In this document: positions 19,797 through 31,048 of the stretch, piece by piece
Layout: the number at the start of each line of letters is the position of its first letter
Numbering within the stretch: position 1 is the stretch's first letter
Assembly (NCBI RefSeq): GCF_001267535.1
Contig: NZ_JRXE01000001.1
Span: 2,568-66,567, forward strand
Length of the DNA: 64,000 nucleotides
Origin: Winslowiella iniecta
GTDB lineage: Bacteria; Pseudomonadota; Gammaproteobacteria; Enterobacterales; Enterobacteriaceae
Direction of reading: 5' to 3'
Translations under genes and position numbers: made by a program
The notes under the pieces: generated by a model
The model's database searches: none
Seen by the model: only the letters and a program-made list of their open reading frames with translations
What the model was told of the DNA's origin: nothing

Positions 19797-21572
19797 TTAG
19801 AGTAACAGCTGCCCGGCACGCGCCAGCACCTGAGAGCCGGAACGCGCAGTGGCATCATAATTGTAAATATCTGTACGAAACTGCGGCTTACCGTCATCGG
19901 CAACCCAGGCGGTCAGATAATAGAGATTGACCGGAATACGATGACGAATAGAGACAAAGCGTGTATTCCCCTCTTTCAGGGTGCTGGAGATACGGCTATC
20001 GTTCCAGCCTGCATCCTGCAACAGCAGATTGGCTAGATCAGACGCCTTGTTCACTCGCACACAGCCGGAGCTCAGCGCGCGGATATCCTTCTGGAACAGG
20101 TTATGGTTCGGCGTGTCATGCAGATAGATAGCATCTGAACTTGGCATATTGAATTTATAGCGTCCCAGCGAGTTTGCGCTGCCTGGTGCCTGGCGCAGGC
20201 GGTAAGGGAACGAGGCAGCCGATACCATACTCCAGTCAATCATTGACGGGTCGATAACTTCAGCATCATTGCTCCAGCCCGATAACAGCGTGTAACCGTG
20301 TTTATAGAGATAAGACGGGTCGCGTTTTACCTTTGGAATAATATCCTGTCGCACCAACGATGTTGGCACATTCCACGGCGGGTTTAACACCACATTGTTC
20401 AGCGCGCTGCGCATTAACGGGGTTTTTCGATCTGGCCGACCGACAATCACCCGGGAAGAGAGAATTTCATTGCCTTCTGAATAGTAAATAAGTGAATAGT
20501 TAGGAATATTCACCATGATGCCGTTATGCATATCATCCGGCAGCAGTCGCAGGCGCTGAATATTCAGTGCCAGCAGCGAAGCACGCAGTTGCGGCGAGAC
20601 ATTTAACCACTCGCGGGTACGTGGACCAATCGCGCCATCAGACGCTAAACCCTGCCACTGCTGAAAGCGCTTCAGCCCTTCCACCAGTTCCGGCGAATAG
20701 ATATTGGCCGACGTGGTACTGGTAGCCTGCGGCAGAAGATTACTGCTTTGTTCCGGCGTATTGACGGGCAAATCGGCCACATTAGTGGCTGATGGGCTGA
20801 CAGCAACCGCGGCCTGATCAACCGGTTGTGGGGGTTCCGCGTTATCACTCAGCATACCGGTGCGCTGCAAAATTTCGCGCAGTGCCGGCACATCCTGACT
20901 GATTTGGCCTGGTCGTAAGGTCTGCTTATCCCTCAGCTGCGGCCAGGGCCGGTTATCCGCCAGCATGGTTTTCAGCGCCTGATGCATACGCGTATATTGC
21001 GGATGCTGTGGAGCCAGTGACACCACAAAGGTATTTAACCCCCCGGCATCAGCGGCCGTCTGCCACTGATTGATGACTGAAACCGGCGGCAGCGTCATTT
21101 TGTAGGGCACATTACTGTATAACCACTTTTCTCCCTGAACCGGTACGCTGGAGACAAACTGCAAATAGCCCAGCATCGCATCAGACAGAATGATATCCCG
21201 TGCCAGCCCGGTAATTTCAGGATCGGTTAACTGTTGTATCCATTGGGTAAACTGCGGTTGCACGCCCGAAATAGCCACTTCTGCCAGCTGCTGTTGAAAT
21301 TGCTGTACCGCTTCACGATCCTGCCACAACGGCTGCATATCACGTGCGGCATAGAGGGATGCCAGCGAGCCCAGATAGAAGGGTTTGACGGAATGCGGCA
21401 GCGCCGCAAGGATTTGCGACTGGCTCTGCGCGGCCGTCATAATACTACTGGCCGACGAAGCCGGCAGTGGAGAATTTATCGCAGCGGTAGCACTGTACAC
21501 CTGGGCAAGGCAAAGCACGATACAACACCCTAAGGACGCTTTTTTTAAATTAACTCGGTTTGCCAGCAACAT
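19797..21572 (-). CDS. ldtD: L,D-transpeptidase LdtD (YcbB)
   Basis: 591 residues (E. coli 615). Forms meso-DAP-meso-DAP peptidoglycan crosslinks in the periplasm, a beta-lactam-tolerant alternative to PBP crosslinking. After an N-terminal hydrophobic signal/anchor there is an all-helical N-domain, a peptidoglycan-binding domain ([20 protein letters not shown], split here for length), and the YkuD catalytic domain with HDTPNHNLF and the nucleophile Cys504 in SSGCVRV. Start ATG at 21572 is chosen because AGGGGG precedes it; extension to an upstream TTG (21608) would bury the ribosome site. The linker before the PG-binding domain (Ala/Ser/Thr/Pro-rich) is variable. Confidence 0.94.
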   Translation of the reverse strand: MLLANRVNLKKASLGCCIVLCLAQVYSATAAINSPLPASSASSIMTAAQSQSQILAALPHSVKPFYLGSLASLYAARDMQPLWQDREAVQQFQQQLAEVAISGVQPQFTQWIQQLTDPEITGLARDIILSDAMLGYLQFVSSVPVQGEKWLYSNVPYKMTLPPVSVINQWQTAADAGGLNTFVVSLAPQHPQYTRMHQALKTMLADNRPWPQLRDKQTLRPGQISQDVPALREILQRTGMLSDNAEPPQPVDQAAVAVSPSATNVADLPVNTPEQSSNLLPQATSTTSANIYSPELVEGLKRFQQWQGLASDGAIGPRTREWLNVSPQLRASLLALNIQRLRLLPDDMHNGIMVNIPNYSLIYYSEGNEILSSRVIVGRPDRKTPLMRSALNNVVLNPPWNVPTSLVRQDIIPKVKRDPSYLYKHGYTLLSGWSNDAEVIDPSMIDWSMVSAASFPYRLRQAPGSANSLGRYKFNMPSSDAIYLHDTPNHNLFQKDIRALSSGCVRVNKASDLANLLLQDAGWNDSRISSTLKEGNTRFVSIRHRIPVNLYYLTAWVADDGKPQFRTDIYNYDATARSGSQVLARAGQLLL

Positions 21573-21656
21573 CCTTTGCCCCCTGTGAATTCTGTTGAGC
21601 TGCAACAAGTAAAACGCTTACCCGCTGGGCTATTAATCATTGTTATAAGTATAGAA

Positions 21657-21696
21657 ACTAAAAACGGCATTTGCCCGTATTAGGGCAAATGCCGTT
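21657..21696 (-). terminator. mukB intrinsic terminator
   Basis: Perfect 14-bp arms (21663-21676 and 21683-21696; AACGGCATTTGCCC) with a 6-nt loop, followed on the minus strand by a T run, 30 nt past the mukB stop. It separates the cmoM-mukFEB operon from ldtD. Confidence 0.92.
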
Positions 21697-21725
21697 GTCA
21701 GAGTAATCCGAGCGCAAATTTTTTA

Positions 21726-24700
21726 CTACATTTGCGCCCGTGATTTTTCTGCATCCACTTCCGCAGCATCACTGTTCTGCGGCGAATTGCTGGCCGGAGA
21801 CGGTTCAGCCGAGAAGCCGCGCAGCCCAACCACATGCACGTGTTCGGTGTTCTGGAACACTTTACGCACCAGTTTATAGGTGGTGCCTTTTTCCGGGCTG
21901 ATGTTCTCAGGAGCGGCGATAATCAGCTGCATTTCGAGACGGTCGCACAGTTCAAACAGCGTGGCGATGGATTTGGCGTCCAGACGAGCAGCCTCATCAA
22001 GGAACAACAAGCGACACGGAGAAATATCTTTACCGCGCAAACGCCGCGACTCCTCTTCCCAGCTCTGTACAACCATAACCAGAATCGACATCCCGGTACC
22101 GATCGCTTCACCGGTCGACAGTGCGCCACTTTCGGCACGCAGCCAGCCGTCTGAACCACGGTTAACTTCGACTTCCATCTCAAGATAGTTGCGGTAGTCG
22201 AGCAGCTCTTCACCGATAGTCTGCGGCGTACGCTGCCCCATATCGATGTGCGGATTCAGGCGCTGATAAAGTTTCGCCAGCGCTTCAGAGAAGGTCAGGC
22301 GATTGCTGTTAAACAGATCCTGATGCTGCTCATGCTGCTCTGACAGCACATCCAGCAGTGTGGAATGCGCCTCGCGCACATTGACATTAAGACGCACACT
22401 GCGAACCTGACCAAAACTGACGGCCTGCAAACCCTGGTTCAGCTGACGAATACGGTTCTGCTCACGCTGAATCGTCTTACGAATAATGTTCGATACGCTG
22501 CGTGAACTGATGGCCAGCATCTGCTCACGCGCGGTCAGCTCTTCAGTCAGGCGGTTCAGCTCAATTTCCATCTGCTCGATGGCTTCCACCGGATCGTCAG
22601 TGCGGATAATATCCTGACGGATGCGCTCGCGCAGATGCTGATAAACCGCGATAAAGAACTGAATCTTACGTTCCGGGCGCTTCGGATCTTCCGACAGGCG
22701 CAGCACGTCACGCAGATGCTCGTTATCAGCCACCGCCAGACGCAGCGCACCCAACGCCTTATCCGACATTGAACGCAGCTCGTCGCCACCGAGGTAGGCC
22801 AGCTCACGCCGATGCAGACGGCGCTCGACACCGTTGTCCTTCACCATGCGCATAACCGCACACCATCCGGCTTTTGCCGACACCACCTGCTCACGATTCT
22901 GGTGGTAGTCACGCTCCAGGCGGCGCAGTTTTTTCTGCAAGGCATCCATTTCTGCTTCACAAAACGTCAGCTGTTTCTCCAGCTGATTACGACGCGCGCG
23001 GTTATTACTTAATGCGCTGTACAGCTCATCACGTCGGAGTCGCGCGCGCTCTTCCGCGCTGGCATCAGCCTGCACACCGATATCCTGCATCTCCTGATGC
23101 AACTCTTTCAGCATGTCACGCTTGGCGTCATATGAGCTTTTCAGCGAGGCCAGCAACTGGGAATACTGGGTCAGTTGGGCCTGATGCTGGCGCAGCTGAT
23201 CACGCGCACGCGCACGTTCAGACTCCGCCTGCTCCAGACGCTGACGCAGTTTCTCATTCAGATCGCTGTTACCGGTCAGCATGCCGGCGGAATCAACATA
23301 GCCAAAGTGGGCGCGACGCTGCGTCACTTCGGTTAAGGCAAACGCCTGCTGACGCGCATCACGCTGAATCTGCTGCGCCTGCTGATAATCAGCTTTCAGC
23401 TGTTCGTGCTGCTCCGGGTCGCTTTGCAATACGGATACGATCGGCTCCAGCCGCGTCAGGCTGTTGCCATGCTGCTGGATAAAGCGCGAGGCTTCATGCG
23501 CTTCGTCGAGACGCTCACGAATCTCTTCACAGCGATCCTGAAGCGTGTCATCGGTCAGCAGGGTCACGCGTGGCAGCAGACGGTTCAGCTGTGACACGCC
23601 CTCTTTCGCCAGCTCGTACTGCTGACGCTGCTGCTGATTGTCATTTTCATGGCTGTTCAGCGCACGTTCAATTTCGGTGCGACGACCATTCAGCTGGCGA
23701 ATCTGTGCTTCCGGATCGGCCTCAAACGCCACCGCCAGGTGACTGCCGATAAAGCGGCTGAATGACTGATGCAGACGCTGCGTTTTCTGTACGTCAAATG
23801 AGAGCGTGGCGTAAGTCTCCGCCAGCTGTTCGCGCTCGGCATGCAGCAGTTCCAGCTGGTTTTCACGTGCCGCACGGCCAAACAGCGGGACTTTCGGGAA
23901 ACGCGAGTAACGCCACTGGCGTTCGGCAACCTTCACCACCACCGCTTTTTCCAGCTCTTCCACGCTGAACACGCTGTCATCAAAGGACTGCGGATCCCCT
24001 TCGATCAGGTAGAGATCTTCCGGGCACTCTTCCAGCCCATCCAGCTGCTCACGCACCCGCGACAGATCCGGCACCACGATAGCGTGGCGTGACGGGCCAT
24101 ACAGCGCCGAGAAGTAAGGTGCATCGTCGAGGGTAACGTCATCGTAAATTTCGGACAGCAGCACGCCGCCGAAACGCTCGGCGAGGTTATTCAGGCGTGC
24201 ATCTTCCGCACCGCCTGGCTGACTCAGCCTTTCGATCTGTTTCTCAATATCACGTTTACGCGCGGCAACTTCGTCGCGTTCCACGGTGGTTTCGCGTTCA
24301 CGCTCCAGCAGTTGCTGCATAAACTCGGTGACCTGCTGGCTGTTTTCCAGCGGCTGACCGGTCTGCTCGCTAAGCTGAGTCAGAATCTCCTGCGCGGCCA
24401 GCCAGTGCGGTGCACGCGCCGTCAGGTTATTAATGCGTTCACGCAGCTGATCCAGCTCCTGACGCATCATCATACGGCGTTCACCGGCATCGGAGACGCT
24501 CTGCGACAGCTGCTCGATCTGCGCTTCCAGCTCACGCTGTAACGACTCCAGCTCGTGGGCGTCGTACTGCTGCCCCTGACGTTTGCAGAACTCATTCAGC
24601 AAACGCTCGGCATCCTGCTGCTCGCGCAGGCGTTGCTCCATCTCACTCAGGCGCATCCGCAGCGATTGTAGCTGCTCCGCATGATGGCGCTGGTTGGCCG

Positions 24701-26213
24701 CATCGCGCAGCAACTCGCGACCCGTTTGCCAGGCTTCGCTACGGCTTACCGGTCCGGCAATTTTATTGACCAGTTCGAAAGCCTGCTCAAACTGGCTGTG
24801 CGCGGCAGCCGCCACGCTCATTTTCTGTTCCAGCATTAACAGCTTGTCGGTGGCTTCCTGCTCTTTCGCCTGGAAGGTGTCCAGCCACTCTTCCGCATTA
24901 TCGACCGACAGTTCCGGCAGGCGACAGACTTCCTGCGCACGCTGTAACGCCTGCAACGCCTGTTGATACTGAATCGCCCGGGTTTGCTGCACATCAAGCG
25001 CCTGCTGGTAATCGGCCAGCTGGCTTTTCAGCTCATCGACTTCAAGTTCGGCGGCTTCGGCGCGGGCTTCGTTCTCTTCCTGCACCTCGCGCGCTTCTGC
25101 GACTACCTCATTCTGCTCTTCCAGACGATAAGTCAGCTCATCGAGGTCGGCTTCATAGCGCTCGATTTTTTCCTGCTGACGCATCGCGGTTTGCACCAGA
25201 TTAAGGTGGTCGCTGGCACCCTGATAATCGGTTTCCAGATCGCTTTCCGCACCGTTGTGCTCGGCCAGCTCACGCGCCATTTCGATATGACGGTACTGCT
25301 CTGCGCCCAGCTGTTTGCGGCTGGTAAACAGATCGTTACGCAGCGCCAGTGCGCCATCAAGATGAATGCGGCGCTCGTTAGCATGGCGCATATAGTCTGC
25401 CGCCACATAGTTAGTGGCTTCAGAGATCAGGTGCTTAAACAGGTCGCGGTCGGATTGCGTCACACGAATCGCTTCCAGCGTCATGCGGTTTTCGCGCAGC
25501 GCCGCTTCCATATCCTGGAAGGCTTTACGCACGCCGCTGTTTTCCGGCAGCAGATAGTCGCGCAGAGAGCGGGTAATGGCGCTGGAGATACCGCCGTACA
25601 GCGAGGCCTCAATCAGACGGTAATATTTGCTGCGGTCGCCCGCAGAACGCAGACGACGCGCCACGATGCCCAGATCGAACATCAGCGAGTGATAGTCGAT
25701 AATCGAGTTAAATTGTTTGAACTGCACGCCTTCAATCGCCTCGAGGCGATCTTTCAGTTCGTTCAGCGGCAGCACGCGTGCCTGACGTTCATTCAGCGTT
25801 TCAGTCAGAATTTCCGTCGGGTTCATCGACGATGGCAGGCCATGAATACTGAATGGCTTGATATCGACCTTTTTGTCACGACCGGCAACCTGTTGCAGAC
25901 GCACACCAACAATCACGCGCTGATGGCGCGAGTTCACCACGTCCAGCGTGGAATAACAGACGCCGGCACGCAACTTACCGTGCAGACCTTTATCACGCGA
26001 ACCTGAAGTTGCGCCCGCTTCGGTGGTGTTGCGGAAGTGCAGCAAGGTCAGATCGGGGATCAATGCCGTAATAAAGGCCGCCATGGTGGTGGATTTACCC
26101 GCACCATTGCCGCCCGACAGCGTGGTGACCAGCTCGTCGAGATCGAAGGTACGCGCAAAGAAGCCGTTCCAGTTAATCAGCGTCAGCGAGCGAAATTTTC
26201 CGCGTTCAATCAT
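21726..26213 (-). CDS. mukB: Chromosome condensin subunit MukB
   Basis: 1495 residues (E. coli 1486). An SMC-like ATPase that, with MukEF, extrudes and compacts the chromosome. The N-terminal head carries Walker [11 protein letters not shown] (residues 33-42). Two long coiled coils, rich in Gln/Glu/Arg/Leu, flank a hinge near residues 650-790. The C-terminal head carries the signature [13 protein letters not shown] and Walker [14 protein letters not shown]. The acidic/Ser/Asn-rich last 30 residues are variable. The start overlaps the mukE stop by 4 nt. Last gene of cmoM-mukF-mukE-mukB. Confidence 0.98.
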   Translation of the reverse strand: MIERGKFRSLTLINWNGFFARTFDLDELVTTLSGGNGAGKSTTMAAFITALIPDLTLLHFRNTTEAGATSGSRDKGLHGKLRAGVCYSTLDVVNSRHQRVIVGVRLQQVAGRDKKVDIKPFSIHGLPSSMNPTEILTETLNERQARVLPLNELKDRLEAIEGVQFKQFNSIIDYHSLMFDLGIVARRLRSAGDRSKYYRLIEASLYGGISSAITRSLRDYLLPENSGVRKAFQDMEAALRENRMTLEAIRVTQSDRDLFKHLISEATNYVAADYMRHANERRIHLDGALALRNDLFTSRKQLGAEQYRHIEMARELAEHNGAESDLETDYQGASDHLNLVQTAMRQQEKIERYEADLDELTYRLEEQNEVVAEAREVQEENEARAEAAELEVDELKSQLADYQQALDVQQTRAIQYQQALQALQRAQEVCRLPELSVDNAEEWLDTFQAKEQEATDKLLMLEQKMSVAAAAHSQFEQAFELVNKIAGPVSRSEAWQTGRELLRDAANQRHHAEQLQSLRMRLSEMEQRLREQQDAERLLNEFCKRQGQQYDAHELESLQRELEAQIEQLSQSVSDAGERRMMMRQELDQLRERINNLTARAPHWLAAQEILTQLSEQTGQPLENSQQVTEFMQQLLERERETTVERDEVAARKRDIEKQIERLSQPGGAEDARLNNLAERFGGVLLSEIYDDVTLDDAPYFSALYGPSRHAIVVPDLSRVREQLDGLEECPEDLYLIEGDPQSFDDSVFSVEELEKAVVVKVAERQWRYSRFPKVPLFGRAARENQLELLHAEREQLAETYATLSFDVQKTQRLHQSFSRFIGSHLAVAFEADPEAQIRQLNGRRTEIERALNSHENDNQQQRQQYELAKEGVSQLNRLLPRVTLLTDDTLQDRCEEIRERLDEAHEASRFIQQHGNSLTRLEPIVSVLQSDPEQHEQLKADYQQAQQIQRDARQQAFALTEVTQRRAHFGYVDSAGMLTGNSDLNEKLRQRLEQAESERARARDQLRQHQAQLTQYSQLLASLKSSYDAKRDMLKELHQEMQDIGVQADASAEERARLRRDELYSALSNNRARRNQLEKQLTFCEAEMDALQKKLRRLERDYHQNREQVVSAKAGWCAVMRMVKDNGVERRLHRRELAYLGGDELRSMSDKALGALRLAVADNEHLRDVLRLSEDPKRPERKIQFFIAVYQHLRERIRQDIIRTDDPVEAIEQMEIELNRLTEELTAREQMLAISSRSVSNIIRKTIQREQNRIRQLNQGLQAVSFGQVRSVRLNVNVREAHSTLLDVLSEQHEQHQDLFNSNRLTFSEALAKLYQRLNPHIDMGQRTPQTIGEELLDYRNYLEMEVEVNRGSDGWLRAESGALSTGEAIGTGMSILVMVVQSWEEESRRLRGKDISPCRLLFLDEAARLDAKSIATLFELCDRLEMQLIIAAPENISPEKGTTYKLVRKVFQNTEHVHVVGLRGFSAEPSPASNSPQNSDAAEVDAEKSRAQM

Positions 26214-26941
26214 GCCTGTTCATCCTCCGCATTGTCTGACGTATTGCCGTCTGCATCGTTATCGTTTTCATCGGCTTCATCATTTTGCGCCGTACCGGTG
26301 TCGATCGGCATCGCTTCACCGTCACGAATCATCCGCAACTGCGCGTCGCGCGGATCGTCGCCGCTGCGCACATCGGCACCAAAGCGGAAGACAGATTCGT
26401 TGATACGAAACTTGGTGCTGTCGTTCCCCATAAACCACACCATACCCAGACGGCGCAGGCGGTTTAATGAGGCACGCGTTTTTTCCTGGAGTTTCTGACG
26501 ATCGAGATCGGAACCGGTGGAACGCTGGTTAACCAGCTTCAGCAGTTTGTTTTCATCCGCCAGACTCAGCAGCTCGTCATACAGCTCCTGCTGGGTAAAA
26601 ATACCCTCATTGGCCAGGCGCTCCGGGCTGAGATAGAGATAGCAGAGGATCTTGCCTACCATCATATCCAGCTCAGACAGTACCGAACGCGGGATCAAGG
26701 TGGTGGAGCGCGGACGTAAATAGAAGAAACCTTCCGGCGCGCGAATTAACTCGACGTTATAGCGCGCGTAAAACTCTTCCAGAAACTCCTGATAGTCCAT
26801 CAGGAAAGCATGATTATCCAGTTCTTCAATGCCGATATGACGCCCGGCACGCAACTGGCTGTCCAGCGCCGGGAAAATCGGGTTAGCCAGGGCCTGGGCC
26901 AGCTTAACCGGCATCACTTGTTCAATATTTGTCGATGACAT
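26210..26941 (-). CDS. mukE: Chromosome condensin subunit MukE
   Basis: 243 residues (E. coli 234). A kleisin-associated winged-helix protein that binds MukF and modulates MukB DNA engagement. The start [21 protein letters not shown], beginning at ATG 26941, matches the family; an upstream in-frame start (26968) lies deeper inside mukF. The gene overlaps the end of mukF by 20 nt and the start of mukB by 4 nt, implying coupled translation. The C-terminal 30 residues are an Asp/Glu/Asn-rich acidic tail, slightly longer than in E. coli. Confidence 0.96.
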   Translation of the reverse strand: MSSTNIEQVMPVKLAQALANPIFPALDSQLRAGRHIGIEELDNHAFLMDYQEFLEEFYARYNVELIRAPEGFFYLRPRSTTLIPRSVLSELDMMVGKILCYLYLSPERLANEGIFTQQELYDELLSLADENKLLKLVNQRSTGSDLDRQKLQEKTRASLNRLRRLGMVWFMGNDSTKFRINESVFRFGADVRSGDDPRDAQLRMIRDGEAMPIDTGTAQNDEADENDNDADGNTSDNAEDEQA

Positions 26942-28244
26942 GTGCCTGCACCTTGGCTCCGTAATCATTAATGACCTGCCATTCTGCTGGCAAGCCTGAG
27001 AAATCTGCTTCGGCCACGCCTAAACGCACGGCCTGATCGACAACAATCCGCGCCACGTCGAAATGACGGGCCCGTGGATATTGCGCCAGATAATCGCGCA
27101 TTACCGCGCCTAAATTGAGCGGTTTTTGCTGCGCTTTGTAAATCTGCAACGCTTCTTCAATCATCGCTGCAAGCTGCTCACGAATTTCATTAAATTCTTC
27201 GTATTCCAGTTCCGAAGGCAGCTCACCAGTGACCTCTTCGCTGCGCAGCGTCAACTCTTCGTCACGCATATCATACAGACGGTCGGCATTGGCATACGTC
27301 AGCGCCCATGGATTGTCGAAATAGTTCTGTACCGACTGACGCAAACGCTGAGCAAACACCCGGTTTTTATCCATATCGATGGCGGTACGAATAAATTTGT
27401 GCACATGGCGGTCGTAGCCAATCCACAGATCAATTGCCTGCTGCCCCCAACTGATAATGCGGTCGAGTTTGTTTTGCAGGTCGAAGACCAGCTTATCGAC
27501 AAAGCCGAGATCCGGGCTGCTCATGGTGGCATCCTGAATACGCAGCAGATTAGCCTGCAACTTATCGCCCGCCGCTTCCAGCGTATCCTGCAATTCACGC
27601 AGCGTGCCGGAGGTTTCCGACAGTAGCAGTTCACAGCTGGAGATTGCCGCACGCCAGTCCTGGTTCAGCAGTTGCGCGATGTCATCTTTCACCGCCTGCT
27701 GCTGCTCATCCATGATGCGCTGTGTCATATCAATACTGTCGAAAATCTCCGCCACGGAATATTTCAGCGGGGCAAAGACATTACGATGCCAGTGAAATTC
27801 ATCGCCATCTTCATCGGCAGCATCTGCCGCACGCTTCAGCTCCTGCGCGACAATCGACAGCTGCATCGACAGGCGTAATGTGGAGAACTCGCGCTGACGG
27901 ATATAGTAGTCGGTAATGCCGATGGCCAGCGGCGTCAGACGATAGATGGCATTGCCTTCAGAAATTTCGCTGGTAAAGCGGTTAAGCAGACGCTGACGCA
28001 CCATATCATTAATGGCGTTATTGGCACGCACCAGCACGGTTTCATGGGTTTGTTCGAAGGCTTTGCTGACATGGCGAAACGCGTCGATCAGTTCGCCTTC
28101 ACTCATTTCACCGTCCATGCGCTCGCCGTTAAGGGTGGCAATGGCCAGCAAAAATGCCAGACGTTCGGTCGGTAATGAGACGGAAAAATCGTTTTTTCGC
28201 GCCCAGGCAACCAGTTCCGGTACAGTCTGGGAAAATTCACTCAT
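26922..28244 (-). CDS. mukF: Chromosome condensin kleisin subunit MukF
   Basis: 440 residues, identical in length to E. coli MukF. The kleisin that dimerises through its N-terminal winged-helix domain, binds MukE through the middle, and bridges MukB heads through its C-terminal winged helix ([20 protein letters not shown]). ATG at 28244 ([19 protein letters not shown]) is the family start and forms an ATGA overlap with the cmoM stop. Upstream in-frame codons to 28322 fall inside cmoM and are not used. Confidence 0.97.
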   Translation of the reverse strand: MSEFSQTVPELVAWARKNDFSVSLPTERLAFLLAIATLNGERMDGEMSEGELIDAFRHVSKAFEQTHETVLVRANNAINDMVRQRLLNRFTSEISEGNAIYRLTPLAIGITDYYIRQREFSTLRLSMQLSIVAQELKRAADAADEDGDEFHWHRNVFAPLKYSVAEIFDSIDMTQRIMDEQQQAVKDDIAQLLNQDWRAAISSCELLLSETSGTLRELQDTLEAAGDKLQANLLRIQDATMSSPDLGFVDKLVFDLQNKLDRIISWGQQAIDLWIGYDRHVHKFIRTAIDMDKNRVFAQRLRQSVQNYFDNPWALTYANADRLYDMRDEELTLRSEEVTGELPSELEYEEFNEIREQLAAMIEEALQIYKAQQKPLNLGAVMRDYLAQYPRARHFDVARIVVDQAVRLGVAEADFSGLPAEWQVINDYGAKVQAHVIDKY

Positions 28245-29026
28245 AGTTCGTCCTTCTGAATGGGTTTCCGCGCTGTGACGTGGATATAACGCCCTAAACT
28301 TAAAAATGGTTCCTGCCGGCAATAACGTTGCTCCATTGCCAGCACTTCCTCGAATCTTTCGCTCTGCTTCTCTTTATCGCGCATATAGTCATGGAAAACG
28401 CGGATTCCCGCCCGCTGCTCGATGACAAATCCGAGCTGCTTTAACCAGCCATACACCTGATCCGGATCGCGCGGATAATCAGGCGATAAGGTTTTCCTTT
28501 TGCGCTTACGCAAGTCGGCCTGCAGATAGCCAAAGTTACCGAGTGTCAGCGTGCGCAGGGTTAAGCCATGCAAATTGTAAAACATCAGCGACAATACGCC
28601 ACCAGGTGCCAGCGTATCATACAGCGCTGCCAGAACCTCTTGTGGCTGCGCCACCCACTCCAGCACAGCGTGAAACAATACCAGATCAACCGGCTTATCC
28701 AAATGTTGGCCAACCTGCTGGGCGCTAATTTGTTTGAATTGCATGTTATCGCTCACACCTTTTTCTTCGGCATGAGCCCGTGCACGCTGTAACATTTCGC
28801 CGGACAGATCGCACAGCAGCACCTGATGTCCGCGCGCAGCGAGGCCACAACCGGTTTGCCCTTCGCCGCCGCCGGCATCCAGTACCGAAAGCGGACGCTG
28901 TGGCAGCGTAGTTAATAACGCCTCAAGCTCCTGCCACAAGATGGCCTGACGGATACGCCCTTTGGTGGTACCGTAAATGTTTTGCGAGAATTTCTCAGCG
29001 ATATCATCAAAGTTACGATCCTGCAT
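28241..29026 (-). CDS. cmoM: tRNA 5-carboxymethoxyuridine methyltransferase CmoM (SmtA)
   Basis: 261 residues, class I SAM-dependent methyltransferase. The SAM-binding motif [13 protein letters not shown] lies near residue 45, with acidic motif [10 protein letters not shown] and [11 protein letters not shown] following. E. coli CmoM methylates cmo5U34 to mcmo5U34 in certain tRNAs. It opens with [19 protein letters not shown], the family N-terminus. First gene of the cmoM-mukFEB operon, sharing an ATGA junction with mukF, and divergent from elyC. Confidence 0.95.
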   Translation of the reverse strand: MQDRNFDDIAEKFSQNIYGTTKGRIRQAILWQELEALLTTLPQRPLSVLDAGGGEGQTGCGLAARGHQVLLCDLSGEMLQRARAHAEEKGVSDNMQFKQISAQQVGQHLDKPVDLVLFHAVLEWVAQPQEVLAALYDTLAPGGVLSLMFYNLHGLTLRTLTLGNFGYLQADLRKRKRKTLSPDYPRDPDQVYGWLKQLGFVIEQRAGIRVFHDYMRDKEKQSERFEEVLAMEQRYCRQEPFLSLGRYIHVTARKPIQKDEL

Positions 29027-29152
29027 GGCTCGGCTCCGCGGTTACTGCCGTTAAGTAAACGGCTATTTTGGCATACACTGGCAGAGAATGAACCTTTCAC
29101 TCATCGCTTCGCTTTTAGATGATGTTTTTTCGGACAAAAGGAGTCCGTTTTA

Positions 29153-29923
29153 ATGCTTTTCACCGTTAAAAAAGTGGTTGGCGGCCTGCTGCTGCCCTTG
29201 CCTTTCCTGCTTGCCGTTATGGCAATCGGCATTTTTCTGCTCTGGTTCAGTCGCTGGCAGAAAACCGGCAAAATTATACTCTCTTCTGCCTGGTTAATCC
29301 TGCTGTTAATCAGCTTACAACCGGTGGCCGATCGGCTGCTGAAACCGCTTGAAAACCCTTATCCGACGTGGAATGGCGGCCAGAAAGTGGATTACGTGGT
29401 GGTACTCGGTGGCGGCTATACCTGGAACCCGGAATGGGCGCCCGGCTCTAATCTGATCAATAACAGTTTGCCGCGGCTGGTGGAAGGCGTGCGCCAGTGG
29501 CGCGACAATCCAGGGTCGAAAATGATTTTTACCGGCTACGCGGCACAGGGTAATCCGGTCAGTACCGCTGAAGCCGGGGCGCGGGTAGCCAAAACCTTAG
29601 GTGTGCCGGATGAGGCGATTATCAGGCTGGAGAAACCGGTAGATACGGAAGAAGAGGCGCAGGAAGTGAAACGGGCCATTGGCAACCAGCCGTTCCTGTT
29701 GGTGACCTCGGCGAACCATATGCGCCGGGCGATGAACTTCTTCCATGCGCAGGGACTGACGCCAATCGCGGCGCCGGCTAATCAGATGGCGATTGATTCA
29801 CCGTTAAACTGGTGGGAACAAGTGCTGCCTTCCCCGCTATATCTCGGCCATAGCGATCGCGCGTGGTATGAGTCACTGGGGTTGGTATGGCAATGGCTGA
29901 AAGGCGATAAGGTGCAGGAATAA
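29153..29923 (+). CDS. elyC: Envelope biogenesis factor ElyC (YcbC)
   Basis: 256 residues with two N-terminal membrane helices (about 10-30 and 38-58) and a periplasmic DUF218 domain (VDYVVVLGGGYTWNPEWAPG, MIFTGYAAQGNPVSTAE, LVTSANHMRRAMNFF). In E. coli ElyC is needed for peptidoglycan assembly at low temperature and affects undecaprenyl-phosphate carrier metabolism. GGAG precedes the ATG. Monocistronic: divergent from cmoM and convergent with kdsB. E. coli ycbJ, which lies beside elyC there, is absent here. Confidence 0.93.
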   Translation: MLFTVKKVVGGLLLPLPFLLAVMAIGIFLLWFSRWQKTGKIILSSAWLILLLISLQPVADRLLKPLENPYPTWNGGQKVDYVVVLGGGYTWNPEWAPGSNLINNSLPRLVEGVRQWRDNPGSKMIFTGYAAQGNPVSTAEAGARVAKTLGVPDEAIIRLEKPVDTEEEAQEVKRAIGNQPFLLVTSANHMRRAMNFFHAQGLTPIAAPANQMAIDSPLNWWEQVLPSPLYLGHSDRAWYESLGLVWQWLKGDKVQE

Positions 29924-29927
29924 TGCA

Positions 29928-30002
29928 GGGAGCCGTTTTCGGCTCCCGTCCTGAGGGAATGCGGCGTGCACCCCCCCGGCACGGGCGGCGAGAACACCGC
30001 CC
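29928..30002. repeat. Two-palindrome GC-rich repeat element, elyC/kdsB convergent junction
   Basis: Palindromes GGGAGCCGTTTTCGGCTCCC (29928-29947) and GGGCGGCGAGAACACCGCCC (29983-30002) are separated by a 35-bp linker. Read on the minus strand, the order and linker ends (GTGCC... and ...CCCTCAGGAC) match the 18288-18362 copy. The element fills almost the whole 91-bp gap between the two stop codons. Confidence 0.9.
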
Positions 30003-30014
30003 ATGCCGAAGATA

Positions 30015-30761
30015 TTACTGCATCGCCTCGCGGACCCGCTGCAAATCTTCCGCCGTATCCACGCCGACGCTTGGGACGGCTTGCGCCACATCGACGTGAA
30101 TTTTTTCGCCATACCACAGCACTCTGAGCTGTTCTAACAGTTCAATTTGCTCCAGCTGGCTCGGTTCCCAGGTGACATAGCGGCGGATAAAACCGGCGCG
30201 ATAGGCATAGAGACCGATATGGCGCAGGAAAGTATCACCAATGGTGTCACGTGATTTGGCAAAACGCTCGCGATCCCAGGGAACAGGCGCACGGGAGAAA
30301 TAGAGCGCGTAACCCTGCGCATCCATCACCACTTTGACCGCGTTGGGATTAAACGCCTCTTCAGCGCTGTCAATCGGCACCGCCAGCGTCGCCATTCCGG
30401 CGGATGCGCGTGTCAGATTCTCCGCAACCTGGCGAATAATCACCGGGGGGATCAACGGTTCATCACCCTGCACATTGACGATTACCGTATCATCAGAAAA
30501 CCGATAATGATCGATCACTTCCGCCAGTCGTTCGGTACCGGATTGATGATCGGCACGCGTCATACAGACTTCGCCACCGGCAGCTTGCACTGCCGCAGCG
30601 ACATCGGGATGATCGGTGGCGACAATAACACGGTCAGCACCCGATTCCAGCGCCCGCTCCATCACGTGGATTACCATTGGTTTACCATGGATATCCACCA
30701 ACGGTTTACCGGGTAAACGTGTCGATGCAAAGCGCGCCGGTATAATGGCCACAAAACTCAT
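30015..30761 (-). CDS. kdsB: 3-deoxy-manno-octulosonate cytidylyltransferase (CMP-KDO synthetase)
   Basis: 248 residues, as E. coli KdsB. Activates KDO with CTP for transfer to lipid A precursor, an essential step of LPS inner-core synthesis in the cytoplasm. The nucleotide-binding start is [21 protein letters not shown], beginning at residue 3, with [13 protein letters not shown] as the metal/nucleotide loop. The start overlaps the ycaR stop by 4 nt, so the two are likely co-translated. It is in the msbA-lpxK-ycaQ-ycaR-kdsB block. Confidence 0.97.
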   Translation of the reverse strand: MSFVAIIPARFASTRLPGKPLVDIHGKPMVIHVMERALESGADRVIVATDHPDVAAAVQAAGGEVCMTRADHQSGTERLAEVIDHYRFSDDTVIVNVQGDEPLIPPVIIRQVAENLTRASAGMATLAVPIDSAEEAFNPNAVKVVMDAQGYALYFSRAPVPWDRERFAKSRDTIGDTFLRHIGLYAYRAGFIRRYVTWEPSQLEQIELLEQLRVLWYGEKIHVDVAQAVPSVGVDTAEDLQRVREAMQ

Positions 30762-30940
30762 GGATGGGTCTCTTCCAGCGTCATGGTACGCGCTTCAACC
30801 TCCAGCAGCACCGGAATACCGTCGCGTACCGGGTAGGCCAGACCATCTGGCTTGCAGATCAGTTCTTGCTGTTCTTTGTTGTAGTAGAGTTTGCCGTTAC
30901 AGACTGGGCAAGCCACAATTTCGAGTAAACGGTGATCCAT
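30758..30940 (-). CDS. ycaR: Trm112-family small protein YcaR
   Basis: 60 residues of the UPF0434/Trm112-like family. [13 protein letters not shown] supplies one CxxC pair, and the C-terminal [17 protein letters not shown] is the conserved core. The second cysteine pair of classic zinc-ribbon Trm112 proteins is reduced to a single Cys (ELICK), as in E. coli YcaR. Molecular function is not established. It is translationally coupled to kdsB through a 4-nt overlap, a conserved pairing that suggests a link to LPS precursor synthesis. Confidence 0.92.
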   Translation of the reverse strand: MDHRLLEIVACPVCNGKLYYNKEQQELICKPDGLAYPVRDGIPVLLEVEARTMTLEETHP

Positions 30941-31048
30941 GGTTCCTCCGTAATGGACCCGATTTCATCAGGAATCCAAGCATATCACAGCCAGCTGGTG
31001 AGCGGTTATTGCCAGTGGTATCGATCGCCTGGTTCCGCCGCAAAGTGC

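Noticed and set aside
24963-26006. 347-codon open frame on the plus strand
   Set aside because: Entirely antisense to the conserved N-terminal part of mukB; no ribosome site or recognisable family. Long antisense frames are common opposite GC-biased genes.
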